Shown here piece after piece: positions 42,337 to 52,079 of a DNA stretch of 64,000 nt. This stretch comes from Propionicimonas sp. (GTDB taxonomy: Bacteria; Actinomycetota; Actinomycetes; Propionibacteriales; Propionibacteriaceae): the NCBI GenBank assembly GCA_013791955.1, contig VMSW01000007.1:1178001-1242000 (forward strand), in the 5' to 3' direction. The notes beneath the pieces are model-generated. The model did no database searches. It was not told the origin of the DNA and worked only from the letters and a program-made list of their open reading frames with translations. Each line of letters starts with the position of its first letter. Within the stretch, counting starts at the first letter, position 1. Made by a program: the position numbers and the translations under genes.

Positions 42337-45300
42337 ATGGAAATCCTGCACGCAGCCAACGCCGACGATCTGGGCGCCAAACTGGCCGCGATGTGGGCCG
42401 GGCCGCGCGCCGATCCGTTCAGCTTCGACCTGGCCGTAGTGCCCAGTCCGGGCTTCCAGCGCTGGATTTCCCAGCAGCTTGCCCTATCGGTTGGTGGCGA
42501 GGGCATCTGCGCCGGAATCGAGTTCAACTCCCCGGCCAGACTATGGGCGCGGCTGGCGGGTGGCGATGATCCGTGGCGCCCGCAGCGGTTGGCCTGGCTG
42601 ATCCAACAGCTCGTGCTGGACGGCGCTGGCCCGCCGGGCCTTGCGGTGCTGCGCCGCCACCTGGACGCCTCCCGGCAGACCTACACGGCCAGTGCCCGCG
42701 TCGCCGCTCATCTCGCCGGGTACGCCACCGCGTTGCCGCAAATGCTGGAGCAATGGGCCAATGGCGTCGATGTGGATGCCGCGGGTAGGCCGCTCGGCGA
42801 CAACGACTGGCAGCCAAAACTGTGGCGGCTGTTGGTGGCCGAGACCGGCATCGATCCGGTGCGCCACCGCGCCGAAGTGCTCGCCGCCCTTCGACTCAAC
42901 CCAGCTGATGGCGTGCCGTCGCGGATCGCCGTCCTGGCCCCGGCACGGCTGGATCAGTCCTTGACCGAGCTGTATGAGGCCCTGTCCTGCCACCATCAGG
43001 TGCGGCTGCTGCTGCTCAATCACGCGCCGACTAGGCAGATCTCCGCTCCCGGTCGGGCTTTGCGGTCGGAGCTGGATCGGGGGTTCGGGCACCCGCTGAA
43101 TCAGACCCTCGGGGCGGTTGCTGACGAGACTGCCGCCCTGGCGGGCGCCGCTGAGCTGGCCGCACCGGCGCGTCCCGACAACCTGCTCGGCTGGCTGGCT
43201 AGCGACCTGTTTGCTGATCGGTTGGCCGCCCGGCGCCTATTGGCCAGCTCCGATCATTCGGTGCAGGTGCACTTCTCCCACGGCCCAGCCCGCCAAGTGG
43301 AGGTGCTGCGCGAGGTGCTGGCTGGCCTGTATGCCGAAGATGCGACTCTGGAGCCTCGGCACGTCGCCGTCCTCACCCCCGATGTGGACGCCTACGGCCC
43401 ACTGCTCGACGCAGCTTTCGGGCCGCAGCCTGGCAGCTTGGGCCACCCGGCCCAGCAATTCCGGCTGCGGCTGGCCGATCGCACCCTGGCCCAAGCCAAC
43501 CCGTTGGTGCCGCTACTGATCGAGCTGCTTCGCCTGCCCGATTCTCGGCTTGAGGCGGCCACCTTGCTGGAGCTCTGCGCACGCGAGCCGATTGCGGCCC
43601 GGTTCGGGTTTTCGACTGATGGCCGCGAACGTCTGGCCGAGTTGGTCAGCGGTGCGGGCATCCGCTGGGGCCTGAATGCGGCCCATCGCGCCGCTTACGA
43701 CCTCGGCGGTTTTTCCCACAACACCTGGCAGGCCGGACTGCAACGCCTGCTGCTCGGGGTGGCGTTGTCGGAGAGTGATCTCGTGGCCATCGGCACCGTG
43801 TTGCCGATGGATGACATTGACTCCTCCGATTTGACCCTCATCGGGGGTCTCACCGAACTGATCGGGCGGCTGGGGCGCTGGCTGACCGAGGTTTCCACTC
43901 CGGCCACTTTGACCGAATGGGTGCAGCGCTGCCGCAACGGCCTTGAAGCCCTAACTTCCTTCTCCGGCTCCCAGGAATGGCAGCTGGCTGACCTGTTCGC
44001 TGGCCTTTCCAGGCTGGCCGAGGCCGGTGGCGATGGTCCGGGCCGAATCAGTCGGCATGCCGCGCTCACCGCGATCGAGTCCGAGTTCGAGACGTCCCTG
44101 GCCCGCGGCGCCTTCGGCAACGGGTCAATGGTCGTTGCCGGGCTGAGTTCGCTGCGCCAAGTGCCACACCGGGTAGTCATCCTGCTCGGGTGGGACGCCG
44201 AGCGCTACCCACGGTCCTCGCGACGGCACGGCGACGACCTGCTGGCCGAGTTCCCCCCGATCGGCACACCCTCGACACCACTGAGTGACCGCCAAGCCCT
44301 GTTGGACGCAATTCACGCCGCGACCGACAAGCTGATCGTGATCGCCAGGGGACGTAGTGAGGCCACGAACGAAGCAGTGCCACCAGCCACGCCCATTGCC
44401 GAACTCCTCGACGCGCTGGACGCCACCGCGGTCACTGCTGCTGGGGTCGGCGCTGGCGCGGCGGCGACCGTGCAGCATCCCTTGCAGCCCTTCTCGCCGG
44501 AGTACTTCACCCCAGGCGCCGGCTTGGCCAGCGTCGACCCGCTCGCCTACCGCGCGGCCCAGGCCTGGCTGGCCGCCCAAGCCGATCACGGGCCGGCACC
44601 GGATCGTTTTCACCTGGCCGAGCTGCCCCCACCGGATCTCAGCCAGGGCGTGAAACTGGACGAGTTGACCGACTTCTTCCGTCACCCGGCCAAAGCACTG
44701 CTCAAGACGCGAGCCGGCCTGAGCCTTGGCGATGACCCCACAACTCCCGACGAGATCCCCATCGAACCTGGCGGCCTGCAACGTTGGCAGATCGGCAACC
44801 GGGTGTTGCGCCAACTCCAAGAGGGTCAGGACCCAGCGCTGGTCGAGCGGGCCGAGTGGTTGCGCGGCCAGGTGCCGCCGTTCGAGTTGGGTCGCCAAGT
44901 GATCAGCGGCATCCTCACCGAAGCCCGTCGCACCTTGGCCTACGCCCCCGAGCCGGGCACCGCCGATCAGCACGACCTCAGCCTGCGCGTGCCAGTGCCT
45001 GGTCTTGGTGAAGTGGCCCTGGTGGGCCGCGTGGCCACCCGCGAGCACACCTTGTGGCAGGTGGAGTTCTCCAGCCTGCAACCCCGCCAGAAGATCACCG
45101 CCTGGCTGCGGCTGCTGGCCTTGGCTGCGGCCGAGCCCGGCCACTGGGACGCCCGGGTGATCGGCAAAGGTAGGCAGGTGCGCTACGCGGCGCCGTCCGC
45201 GGCCGAATCGTTGGAGCTGTTGGGTCGATACCTGGCCATCTACGCCGTCGGCCTGCGCCGTCCGCTGCCAGCCATGCCGCGACTCACCGCCGATTGGGCC

Positions 45301-45537
45301 AGCCATCGCGCCAGCGGTCGCGACCTGGACGACCCCTATCAGGCCAAGTCGCTGCGCCGCTGCTGGGATTGGGAATCCGATCAACTGTGGATCAAGTTCT
45401 TCGACTACCCCGGCCTACTCAGCCTCGGCTTGGACGGGCTGAGTATCCCCGGAGCCAGCGCGGCCGAAACCACCCTGCTGGGCGCCTTGGCCAGTGCCAT
45501 CTGGGCACCAGCACTAGCTGCGGAGGTGGCCCCATGA
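42337..45537 (+). CDS. recC: Exodeoxyribonuclease V gamma subunit RecC
   Basis: 1066 residues. It begins MEILHAANADDLGAKLA and includes SPGFQRWISQQLAL, typical of RecC; the degenerate helicase fold lacks Walker A, as in the family. Its later part has RRVP-type tracts such as MVVAGLSSLRQVPHRVVILLG and DELTDFFRHPAKALL. RecC splits the duplex and scans for Chi in RecBCD. It is the first gene of a coupled operon: its TGA overlaps the recB ATG. Confidence 0.93.
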   Translation: MEILHAANADDLGAKLAAMWAGPRADPFSFDLAVVPSPGFQRWISQQLALSVGGEGICAGIEFNSPARLWARLAGGDDPWRPQRLAWLIQQLVLDGAGPPGLAVLRRHLDASRQTYTASARVAAHLAGYATALPQMLEQWANGVDVDAAGRPLGDNDWQPKLWRLLVAETGIDPVRHRAEVLAALRLNPADGVPSRIAVLAPARLDQSLTELYEALSCHHQVRLLLLNHAPTRQISAPGRALRSELDRGFGHPLNQTLGAVADETAALAGAAELAAPARPDNLLGWLASDLFADRLAARRLLASSDHSVQVHFSHGPARQVEVLREVLAGLYAEDATLEPRHVAVLTPDVDAYGPLLDAAFGPQPGSLGHPAQQFRLRLADRTLAQANPLVPLLIELLRLPDSRLEAATLLELCAREPIAARFGFSTDGRERLAELVSGAGIRWGLNAAHRAAYDLGGFSHNTWQAGLQRLLLGVALSESDLVAIGTVLPMDDIDSSDLTLIGGLTELIGRLGRWLTEVSTPATLTEWVQRCRNGLEALTSFSGSQEWQLADLFAGLSRLAEAGGDGPGRISRHAALTAIESEFETSLARGAFGNGSMVVAGLSSLRQVPHRVVILLGWDAERYPRSSRRHGDDLLAEFPPIGTPSTPLSDRQALLDAIHAATDKLIVIARGRSEATNEAVPPATPIAELLDALDATAVTAAGVGAGAAATVQHPLQPFSPEYFTPGAGLASVDPLAYRAAQAWLAAQADHGPAPDRFHLAELPPPDLSQGVKLDELTDFFRHPAKALLKTRAGLSLGDDPTTPDEIPIEPGGLQRWQIGNRVLRQLQEGQDPALVERAEWLRGQVPPFELGRQVISGILTEARRTLAYAPEPGTADQHDLSLRVPVPGLGEVALVGRVATREHTLWQVEFSSLQPRQKITAWLRLLALAAAEPGHWDARVIGKGRQVRYAAPSAAESLELLGRYLAIYAVGLRRPLPAMPRLTADWASHRASGRDLDDPYQAKSLRRCWDWESDQLWIKFFDYPGLLSLGLDGLSIPGASAAETTLLGALASAIWAPALAAEVAP

Positions 45538-48500
45538 CTGCCCAAGAGCTGCCCATGACCGCCTTCGATCCGGCCGGCCCGCTGCCCACCTCAACGGTGG
45601 TGCTCCAGGCGAGTGCCGGCACCGGCAAGACTCACGCCATCGCGGCCTTGGCCACCCGCTATCTGGCCGAGGGCGAGTTGGCGATCGAGCACCTGGCGGT
45701 GATCAGCTTCAGCCGCGTGGCCTCGGAAGAGTTGCGCAGTCGAGTGCGCAAGCGGCTGCGCGACACCGCCGAGCTACTTGATGCCGCCCTGGCCGGAAAT
45801 GCCCCGCCCGCCGAACCGGATGCCACCGATTCGCTGTTGCTCAGTGGTGATGCCGGCCAACTCCAGGCCCGACGCGACCGGCTGCGCGCCGCTCTTACCG
45901 GCCTGGATTCGGCAGTGATCATGACGATTCACCAGTTCTGCCAAGCGATGTTCGATGAGTTGGGCGTCCTGGCGGCCGAAGACCCGCAAGCCAAGCTGGT
46001 CGAAGACCTTGGGCAACTGCTGGAACAGGTGGTCACTGATCGCTACCTGGCCCGCTACGCCACCGCCACCGATCGTCCCTTCGATCTGGCCGCGGCCCGA
46101 CGCCTCGGTATCGCGGCGGCAATCGAGTTGCCCGAGACTCCCCTGGTACCCGCCATTGCCAGCGGTTTGCCCGCCGAGCGGCTCGCCTTCGCCGAGGAGG
46201 TCCGCACCGAACTGGCCCGGCGCAAGCAGCGGCTGGGCCTGTTCTCCTATGACGATCAGCTGTCGCGATTGCGCGATTCGCTCAAGGGGCCAGCCGGTCA
46301 AGCCGGAGCCGAGCGGCTGCGGCGGCGTTGCCAGGTGGTGCTGGTCGACGAGTTCCAGGACACCGATCCGGTGCAGTGGGAGATTCTGCGCGACACGTTC
46401 GCCGGGCAGGTCCCCCTGGTACTCATCGGCGACCCAAAGCAAGCCATCTACGCCTTCCGTGGCGCCGACGTCACCGCTTACAGCCAGGCCGTGGCCGCTT
46501 CCCGGGATCGCTACTCGCTGGCGGTGAACCACCGCGCCGACGAGCCGGTGGTGGCCGCGATCGGCGCCCTGTTCGCTGGCGTCCCGCTTGGCCGGGACGT
46601 TCTGGTCGAGCCGGTTGTCGCCAGCCACCGAGGCTCGCGGCTGACCGGTAACGCACCGCCCCCGGTGCGGCTGCGCTGTGTCGCTACCGACCGTCTACTT
46701 GACGCCGCCACGGCCCGAGCCAAAGTGGACGCCGACGTGGTCGCCGAAGTCGTTCGGCTGCTGGACGGCGGCACCGAGCTGATCGAGGGCACCAGCACCC
46801 GAAGACTCGCCGAGCAGGACATTGCGGTCTTGGTCAACACCAACAAGCGGGGACGCGACCTCGCCGAAGCCCTGGCCGCGGCCGGGGTGGCGGTGGCCTT
46901 CTCTGGGTCGGATTCGATTCTCGCCTCTCCGGCAGCCCAAGACTGGTTCACCTTGTTGCGCGCCCTGGAGCAGCCCCGACGGGCCGCAGTGCGCGAGGCG
47001 ATCCTCACCGATTTCGTCGGCGCCGATCTGACCGCGCTGGCTACCGCTGATGATGACCGCCTCACCGGCTGGTCAGGGCTGCTGCAGCGATGGGGGCGGC
47101 TGCTGACCAATCAGGGGGTGGCCGCCCTGTTCGCGGCCGTCCAAGCGGACTCCCCCGAGGTTGGCGGCGGGCTGTCCGAGCGGCTGCTGCGTCGCCGTCG
47201 CGGCGAGCGCGACCTCACCGATCATCGCCAGCTGGCCGAAATCCTGCACGCCCAATACACCGCCGGGGTGCGGGGCCCAGCTCTGGTGGCCTGGTTGGCC
47301 GAACAGATCGAGCTGCAAAGTGGCGCCGGCGACCGCACCCGACGGCTGGAGACCGACCGCCAAGCCGTCCAGCTGATGACGGTGCACAAGGCCAAAGGCC
47401 TGCAATTCCCGGTCGTCCTGCTACCACAGGCCGGCGACCTCTACCTCTCCGAGGAAGACAGCGGCGGCAAGCTCGATTTCCACGACGACTCCGGGCAGCG
47501 GGTGCTCGATCTGGGTGGCAAAGATGCACCGGGGCGCCGCCAGCGCTGGGAACTGGACGCCTTAGAACAGGCCGAAGACCGGTTCCGCGGCCTGTATGTG
47601 GCCACCACCAGGGCCATGTCGCAGCTGACCATGTGGTGGGCGCCGACGCTGCGTACCACCGAGTCCTCGCCACTGCACCGGCTGCTCTACCGCAATCCGA
47701 ACGCTGCTGGCACGCCAGCCGCTGCCTATCCGCTGGACGCTGGCGCGGGCTGGGTTTCGCCGAGTGAGCTGGGCTGGCTGAGTGCTGCCGGCATCACCGT
47801 TGAGCAGTGCGACGCTGCGCCCGTGCGGCTGGCCCCCCGCGCAGACGAGAGCACCCAACTGGTAGCCCCCACCTGGCAGCGGCGCATCGATCAATATTGG
47901 CGGCGCACGTCCTATTCCGGGCTCACCGAGGCGGTACACGCTCGGGCCCCCGGGGCGCCCGCTGCGCCGGAGTTCGGCTCCGATGAACCTGTCGCCGAGG
48001 GCACCTTGGCCCAGGACGGCGACGCGCTTGGCGCACGCTCACCAATGGCCGATCTGCCGGGCGGCACCTCCTTCGGCAGCTTGGTCCACGAGGTGTTGGA
48101 GAACCTTGACTGGCATGCACCGAGCACCGAAGCCCTCGATGAGCGGTTGCTGGCTGCCACCACCGCGGCTGCCCGGCGATTTGCCATTGGTGGCGTGGCT
48201 CCGCAAGCGCTGGCCGAGGCGCTGCGCCCCAGCCTGCTGACCCCACTTGGCCCGCTGACCGACGGCTTGAGTTTGGCCGATTTCGACATCACCGATCGGC
48301 TCAGCGAGCTGGACTTCGAGCTGCCCCTTGGCCACGCCGGCTCCACCACGACCCTTGGCGAAGTGGCCACGCTCCTGCGGCGGCGGCTGCCCACCGGTGA
48401 CCCGCTGATCGACTACCCCGACGACTTGGCGGCCGAACCGTTGGCCAGCCAGCTGCTGCGCGGCTTCCTCACCGGCTCCATCGACTCGGTGCTGCGGGTG

Positions 48501-48851
48501 TCCGGCGAGGCCGGGCCGCGCTTCGTCGTCCTCGACTACAAGACCAACCGGTTGGGCCCGACCGACCTTCGCCTTGGTCACTACAGCACCGCCGCCATGA
48601 CCGCCGAAATGCGCCGAACCCACTATCCGCTGCAGGCCCTGCTCTACTGCGTGGCCCTGCACCGGTTCCTGGGGTCGCGGCTGCACGACTACGAGCCAAG
48701 CCGTCACCTTGGCGGGGTGGGCTATCTGTTCGTCCGAGGAATGGGCGGCGAGCTGGCCGGGCCCGAAACCGGCGTGTTCGCCTGGCACCCGTCCGCCGAA
48801 CTGGTGGTCGAGTTGTCGGCGTTGCTGGCTGATCGGGGGGCGAATGACTGA
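45534..48851 (+). CDS. recB: Exodeoxyribonuclease V beta subunit RecB
   Basis: 1105 residues from the ATG at 45534, with GGAGG 7 bases upstream and ATGA overlap with recC. The SF1A motor has Walker A QASAGTGKTHAIAAL and motif II VLVDEFQDTDP. Motif V/VI (VMTVHKAKGLQFPVVLLPQ-like and ATTRAMSQL) is present. The C-terminal RecB nuclease has VLDYKTNRLG and a catalytic block after about residue 840. RecB is the 3'-5' helicase and nuclease of the complex. Frames extend 80 codons upstream into recC but are rejected. Confidence 0.95.
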   Translation: MTAQELPMTAFDPAGPLPTSTVVLQASAGTGKTHAIAALATRYLAEGELAIEHLAVISFSRVASEELRSRVRKRLRDTAELLDAALAGNAPPAEPDATDSLLLSGDAGQLQARRDRLRAALTGLDSAVIMTIHQFCQAMFDELGVLAAEDPQAKLVEDLGQLLEQVVTDRYLARYATATDRPFDLAAARRLGIAAAIELPETPLVPAIASGLPAERLAFAEEVRTELARRKQRLGLFSYDDQLSRLRDSLKGPAGQAGAERLRRRCQVVLVDEFQDTDPVQWEILRDTFAGQVPLVLIGDPKQAIYAFRGADVTAYSQAVAASRDRYSLAVNHRADEPVVAAIGALFAGVPLGRDVLVEPVVASHRGSRLTGNAPPPVRLRCVATDRLLDAATARAKVDADVVAEVVRLLDGGTELIEGTSTRRLAEQDIAVLVNTNKRGRDLAEALAAAGVAVAFSGSDSILASPAAQDWFTLLRALEQPRRAAVREAILTDFVGADLTALATADDDRLTGWSGLLQRWGRLLTNQGVAALFAAVQADSPEVGGGLSERLLRRRRGERDLTDHRQLAEILHAQYTAGVRGPALVAWLAEQIELQSGAGDRTRRLETDRQAVQLMTVHKAKGLQFPVVLLPQAGDLYLSEEDSGGKLDFHDDSGQRVLDLGGKDAPGRRQRWELDALEQAEDRFRGLYVATTRAMSQLTMWWAPTLRTTESSPLHRLLYRNPNAAGTPAAAYPLDAGAGWVSPSELGWLSAAGITVEQCDAAPVRLAPRADESTQLVAPTWQRRIDQYWRRTSYSGLTEAVHARAPGAPAAPEFGSDEPVAEGTLAQDGDALGARSPMADLPGGTSFGSLVHEVLENLDWHAPSTEALDERLLAATTAAARRFAIGGVAPQALAEALRPSLLTPLGPLTDGLSLADFDITDRLSELDFELPLGHAGSTTTLGEVATLLRRRLPTGDPLIDYPDDLAAEPLASQLLRGFLTGSIDSVLRVSGEAGPRFVVLDYKTNRLGPTDLRLGHYSTAAMTAEMRRTHYPLQALLYCVALHRFLGSRLHDYEPSRHLGGVGYLFVRGMGGELAGPETGVFAWHPSAELVVELSALLADRGAND

Positions 48852-50643
48852 TCTGGCGGTGAGCCTTGGGCCTGGACTGCTGCGGGAGGTCCACGAAACC
48901 GGCGTGCTCAACTGGGGTGATGTGCATGTGGCCCAGAAGGTCGCCCACCTATTTGGCGACGCCGACCAGCGGGTTCAACTGGCTTTGGCCCTGACCACCC
49001 GGGCGCTGCGGCAAGGCTCAACCTGTCTTGAACTGGATCAGATCGACCAAACCCGCTTCGAAACCGATGCCGAGTCAGTGGTACAGATTCCTGACGACCT
49101 CTGGCCGGAAACCGAGGAGTGGCTGGCCGCGATCGCCGCCAGCCCGCTGGTTCACTTCGGCGCTGAGGCCGGCGGGGATCGGCCGCTGCGGCTGGTGGGT
49201 CAGCGCCTCTATTTGGAGCGCTATTGGCAGGAAGAAACCACCGTGGCCCAGGAGTTACTGGCCCGCCGCGCCGCAGCCACCGACCCACCGCACGCCGACC
49301 AGCTGAAAGCCGCCGCCGCCGAATTGCTCGAACCCGCCGACGACGCCGACCAGGCACTGGCCGCGGTGGTGCCGCTGTTCACCGGCGTGAGCGTGATCGC
49401 CGGCGGTCCTGGCACCGGGAAGACCTACACGCTTGCCAGAGTGCTCGGCATGCTCACCCGGTGCGCGGCCCGACCACCACTGATCGCCCTAGCCGCGCCC
49501 ACCGGCAAGGCCGCTGTTCGGATGGACGAATCCATGGCCAAAGCGCTGATTGGGATGCCCGCCGATCTCGCCGCCGAGTTGGGCGCGCTGCGAGCCACCA
49601 CGATTCACAGACTGCTCGGCTGGGTGCCAGAGGCCCGCAACCGATTCCGCCACAACCGGGCCAACCCATTGCCCCATGACGTTGTAGTGGTTGATGAGGC
49701 CTCAATGGTGTCGGTCACCTTGATGGCCCGTCTGCTGGAGGCACTGCGCCCCGGCGCCAGGCTGGTGTTGGTGGGCGATCCCAATCAGTTGGCTCCGGTT
49801 GAGGCCGGGGCGGTACTGGCCGACATCGTGGAAGCTCCAGCCGCCGAGGTGCCCGCTCTGCGCGACGGCCTCGCCGCGCTCGGGTTGAGCGCCGCCGCTC
49901 GCCCGGTGGCCGTACTGCGACGCAATCACCGTTCGGGTCAGACCATCGCGGAGTTGGCAGCGGCGGTGTTGGCCGGGGACGCTGACGCCGTGGAGCGGCT
50001 CGCTACCGCGGGCAGCGCGGAAGTGGGCTTCGCCGAATCCGCCGAAGCTGCTGGCTTACCCGAGCTGGTGAGCCGGGTGGGAGTGGCCATGATTCGAGCG
50101 GCCCGCGTCGGTGACGTCACTGGTGCGTTGACCGAGCTGGAAAGCCACCGGCTGCTCTGCGCCCACCGCCACGGACCCTTCGGGGTGTCGAACTGGTCGC
50201 GGCGGGTGGAGGACTGGATCGCCGAGGCCCTGCCCGATTTCGATCCGACCCCGCTGTGGTACGCCGGGCGTCCGGTGCTGGTGACCCAAAACTCCCCTGA
50301 GGTCGGCCTGTTCAACGGCGACACCGGTGTGGTCGTCGAAGCCGCGGGCCAACTGCGGGCCTACTTCGCCCGCGGCGGCCGGACCCAGGCGGTATCACCG
50401 TTCGTATTGGACGCCGTGGCGACCATTCACGCGATGACGGTGCACAAAGCTCAAGGCAGCCAGTTTGCGCAGGTGAGTTTGATCCTGCCCGATCCAGATT
50501 CGCCGCTGCTCACTCGTGAACTGCTCTACACCGCTATCACCCGCGCCGAGCAACGAGTGAACCTGATCGGATCGCTCGAATCGCTACGCCGAGCTGTGAC
50601 GAATCGAGCCCGCCGGGCCTCCGGATTGCTGGCTCGACTGTGA
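48844..50643 (+). CDS. recD: Exodeoxyribonuclease V alpha subunit RecD
   Basis: 599 residues from the ATG at 48844, overlapping the recB stop by 8 bases. Walker A is GGPGTGKTYTLARV (about 180), motif II VVVDEASMVS, and motif III LVLVGDPNQLAPVEAG. The C-terminal helicase part has MTVHKAQGSQF and YTAITRAEQRV. RecD is the 5'-3' motor of RecBCD. The stop overlaps the GTG of a GNAT gene (GTGA), so the acetyltransferase is read from the same operon. Confidence 0.95.
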   Translation: MTDLAVSLGPGLLREVHETGVLNWGDVHVAQKVAHLFGDADQRVQLALALTTRALRQGSTCLELDQIDQTRFETDAESVVQIPDDLWPETEEWLAAIAASPLVHFGAEAGGDRPLRLVGQRLYLERYWQEETTVAQELLARRAAATDPPHADQLKAAAAELLEPADDADQALAAVVPLFTGVSVIAGGPGTGKTYTLARVLGMLTRCAARPPLIALAAPTGKAAVRMDESMAKALIGMPADLAAELGALRATTIHRLLGWVPEARNRFRHNRANPLPHDVVVVDEASMVSVTLMARLLEALRPGARLVLVGDPNQLAPVEAGAVLADIVEAPAAEVPALRDGLAALGLSAAARPVAVLRRNHRSGQTIAELAAAVLAGDADAVERLATAGSAEVGFAESAEAAGLPELVSRVGVAMIRAARVGDVTGALTELESHRLLCAHRHGPFGVSNWSRRVEDWIAEALPDFDPTPLWYAGRPVLVTQNSPEVGLFNGDTGVVVEAAGQLRAYFARGGRTQAVSPFVLDAVATIHAMTVHKAQGSQFAQVSLILPDPDSPLLTRELLYTAITRAEQRVNLIGSLESLRRAVTNRARRASGLLARL

Positions 50644-51182
50644 TCGGCGCGACCCTGCACGCGCCACGCTTGATGCTGAGACCCTGGCGACTCGACGAGG
50701 CCGAGATCGTCTTGGACATGTATTCCCGACCGGATGTGGTGCGCTACTTGGGACCCAACCCGGCAGTGTTGACCGAACTGGCCCAGGCGCAAGACCGAAT
50801 CCGCCGCTGGCTCACCATCGAAGGCCCCACTCACGGCGTCTGGGCGATCGTGCCCACCGGACACCAGCACCCGGTGGGCACCGCGCTGCTGAAGATCCTC
50901 CCGCGCAGCGGCAGCGGCGCACCGTCCGGCATCACCGAGGTCGGCTGGCATCTGCACCCGATCGCCTGGGGTCACGGTTACGCCACCGAGGCCGGTCAAC
51001 GACTACTGCAGCACGCCTGGTCGCAGGGGCTGCAGCGAGTGCTAGCGGTGACCTACCCGCAGAACACCGCCTCTCAGGCTGTCTGCCTGCGGCTGGGGAT
51101 GACTGCGCTGGGTTTGACCGCGGACTACTACGACGTGAGCTGCGAACTGTTCAGCATCGCCAGGCCCGAAACCGACGACTGA
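50640..51182 (+). CDS. GNAT acetyltransferase, RimJ/RimL-like
   Basis: 180 residues from the GTG that overlaps the recD stop. The order is β-strand start RLMLRPWRLDE, VGWHLHPIAWGHGYATEAGQ holding the acetyl-CoA pyrophosphate loop (GHGYATEA), and NTASQAVCLRLGM, as in RimJ-like enzymes. It transfers an acetyl group to an amine, possibly a protein N-terminus or a small molecule. Last gene of the recCBD operon; no functional tie to RecBCD is proven. Confidence 0.88.
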   Translation: MIGATLHAPRLMLRPWRLDEAEIVLDMYSRPDVVRYLGPNPAVLTELAQAQDRIRRWLTIEGPTHGVWAIVPTGHQHPVGTALLKILPRSGSGAPSGITEVGWHLHPIAWGHGYATEAGQRLLQHAWSQGLQRVLAVTYPQNTASQAVCLRLGMTALGLTADYYDVSCELFSIARPETDD

Positions 51183-51200
51183 CCGAACCCGGCGGTGGCC

Positions 51201-52067
51201 TCAGCCCACGCTTTCGGCGCTGAGATCCCCAGCCAACCAGGCTTGGATCATTCGGCGCGAGATCGAAGCGCTGGCCGGGAGTTGCACCACTCCTGATTCG
51301 AGGGCGGTCAACAGTTCGGCCCGGCTGAACCAGCCCGCGTCTTCGATCTCACCGGCAGCCGGATGAAGCTCGGTGCCTAGCGCGGAGGCGGCGAAGGCCA
51401 CCATCAGCGACCTTGGGAAGGGCCAGGGTTGAGAGCCCAGGTACCGGATGCCAGTGAGCTCCAGGCCGACCTCTTCGCCCACCTCCCGATGCACCACCTG
51501 CTCCAACGACTCGCCAACCTCAGCAAAGCCAGCCAGCACCGAGTAGCGGCGCGGCGGCCAAGTCGGCTGCCGGGCCAGGAGCAAGCGGTCGGCCGAGTCG
51601 GTAATCGCCACGATCACGGCGGCGTCGCTGCGCGGATAATCCTCAAGACCGCAGGACGGGCATCGCCGCGCCAACCCGCCAGCGCTTGGGTTGGTGACGG
51701 AGCCGCAGTTCGGGCAGAAGCCGGCCACGCGATGCCAGCCGATCAGCCCAACTGCGGTCAAAGCCAGCTGCAAGTCGGCATCCGGTAGCGAATCCATCAC
51801 CGTCCGCAGCCCCGAATCGCCCGCCTCAATCAAGGTGGCGAAGACCGGCGCCTCGCCCAGGGTGCCAATCAGATGATGCACCTGGGGGTCATAGGAGCCG
51901 GTCGGGGCCAGCATCACAATTCGCGAGGCGCTGGTGTTCAACCGGCCCTCAGCGTCCACGCCGACCACTTGGGCCAGCGGATGGGTCCAGGCGGCGGCAA
52001 CCCAGGACGGGTCCCCGCGCAAGCCCTCGCAGCGATCCAATGGTTGGGGTTGTTGCCAGTGACTCAC
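51201..52067 (-). CDS. nudC: NAD(H) pyrophosphatase/decapping Nudix enzyme NudC
   Basis: 288 residues. A zinc ribbon has FCPNCG and RRCPSCG (about 117-140). The Nudix box is GFAEVGESLEQVVHREVGEE with the next Val-Gly (about 177-199). The NudC signature SQPWPFPRSLM follows. It cleaves NADH to AMP and nicotinamide mononucleotide and removes NAD caps from RNA. The GTG start has TAGTCT ending 6 bases upstream, and that box includes the stop codon of adnB. In M. tuberculosis, Rv3199c lies at the same place. Confidence 0.93.
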   Translation of the reverse strand: MSHWQQPQPLDRCEGLRGDPSWVAAAWTHPLAQVVGVDAEGRLNTSASRIVMLAPTGSYDPQVHHLIGTLGEAPVFATLIEAGDSGLRTVMDSLPDADLQLALTAVGLIGWHRVAGFCPNCGSVTNPSAGGLARRCPSCGLEDYPRSDAAVIVAITDSADRLLLARQPTWPPRRYSVLAGFAEVGESLEQVVHREVGEEVGLELTGIRYLGSQPWPFPRSLMVAFAASALGTELHPAAGEIEDAGWFSRAELLTALESGVVQLPASASISRRMIQAWLAGDLSAESVG

Positions 52068-52073
52068 CTGGTC

Positions 52074-52079
52074 AGACTA
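52074..52079 (-). promoter_or_regulatory. -10 box of nudC, leaderless type
   Basis: TAGTCT on the minus strand, then GACCAG, then the GTG start. The TAG is the adnB stop codon. Confidence 0.5.

Noticed and set aside
44125-45384. A 419-codon open frame opposite recC
   Set aside because: Same shadow effect. The translation is Gly/Gln/His-rich, with no start site or domain.
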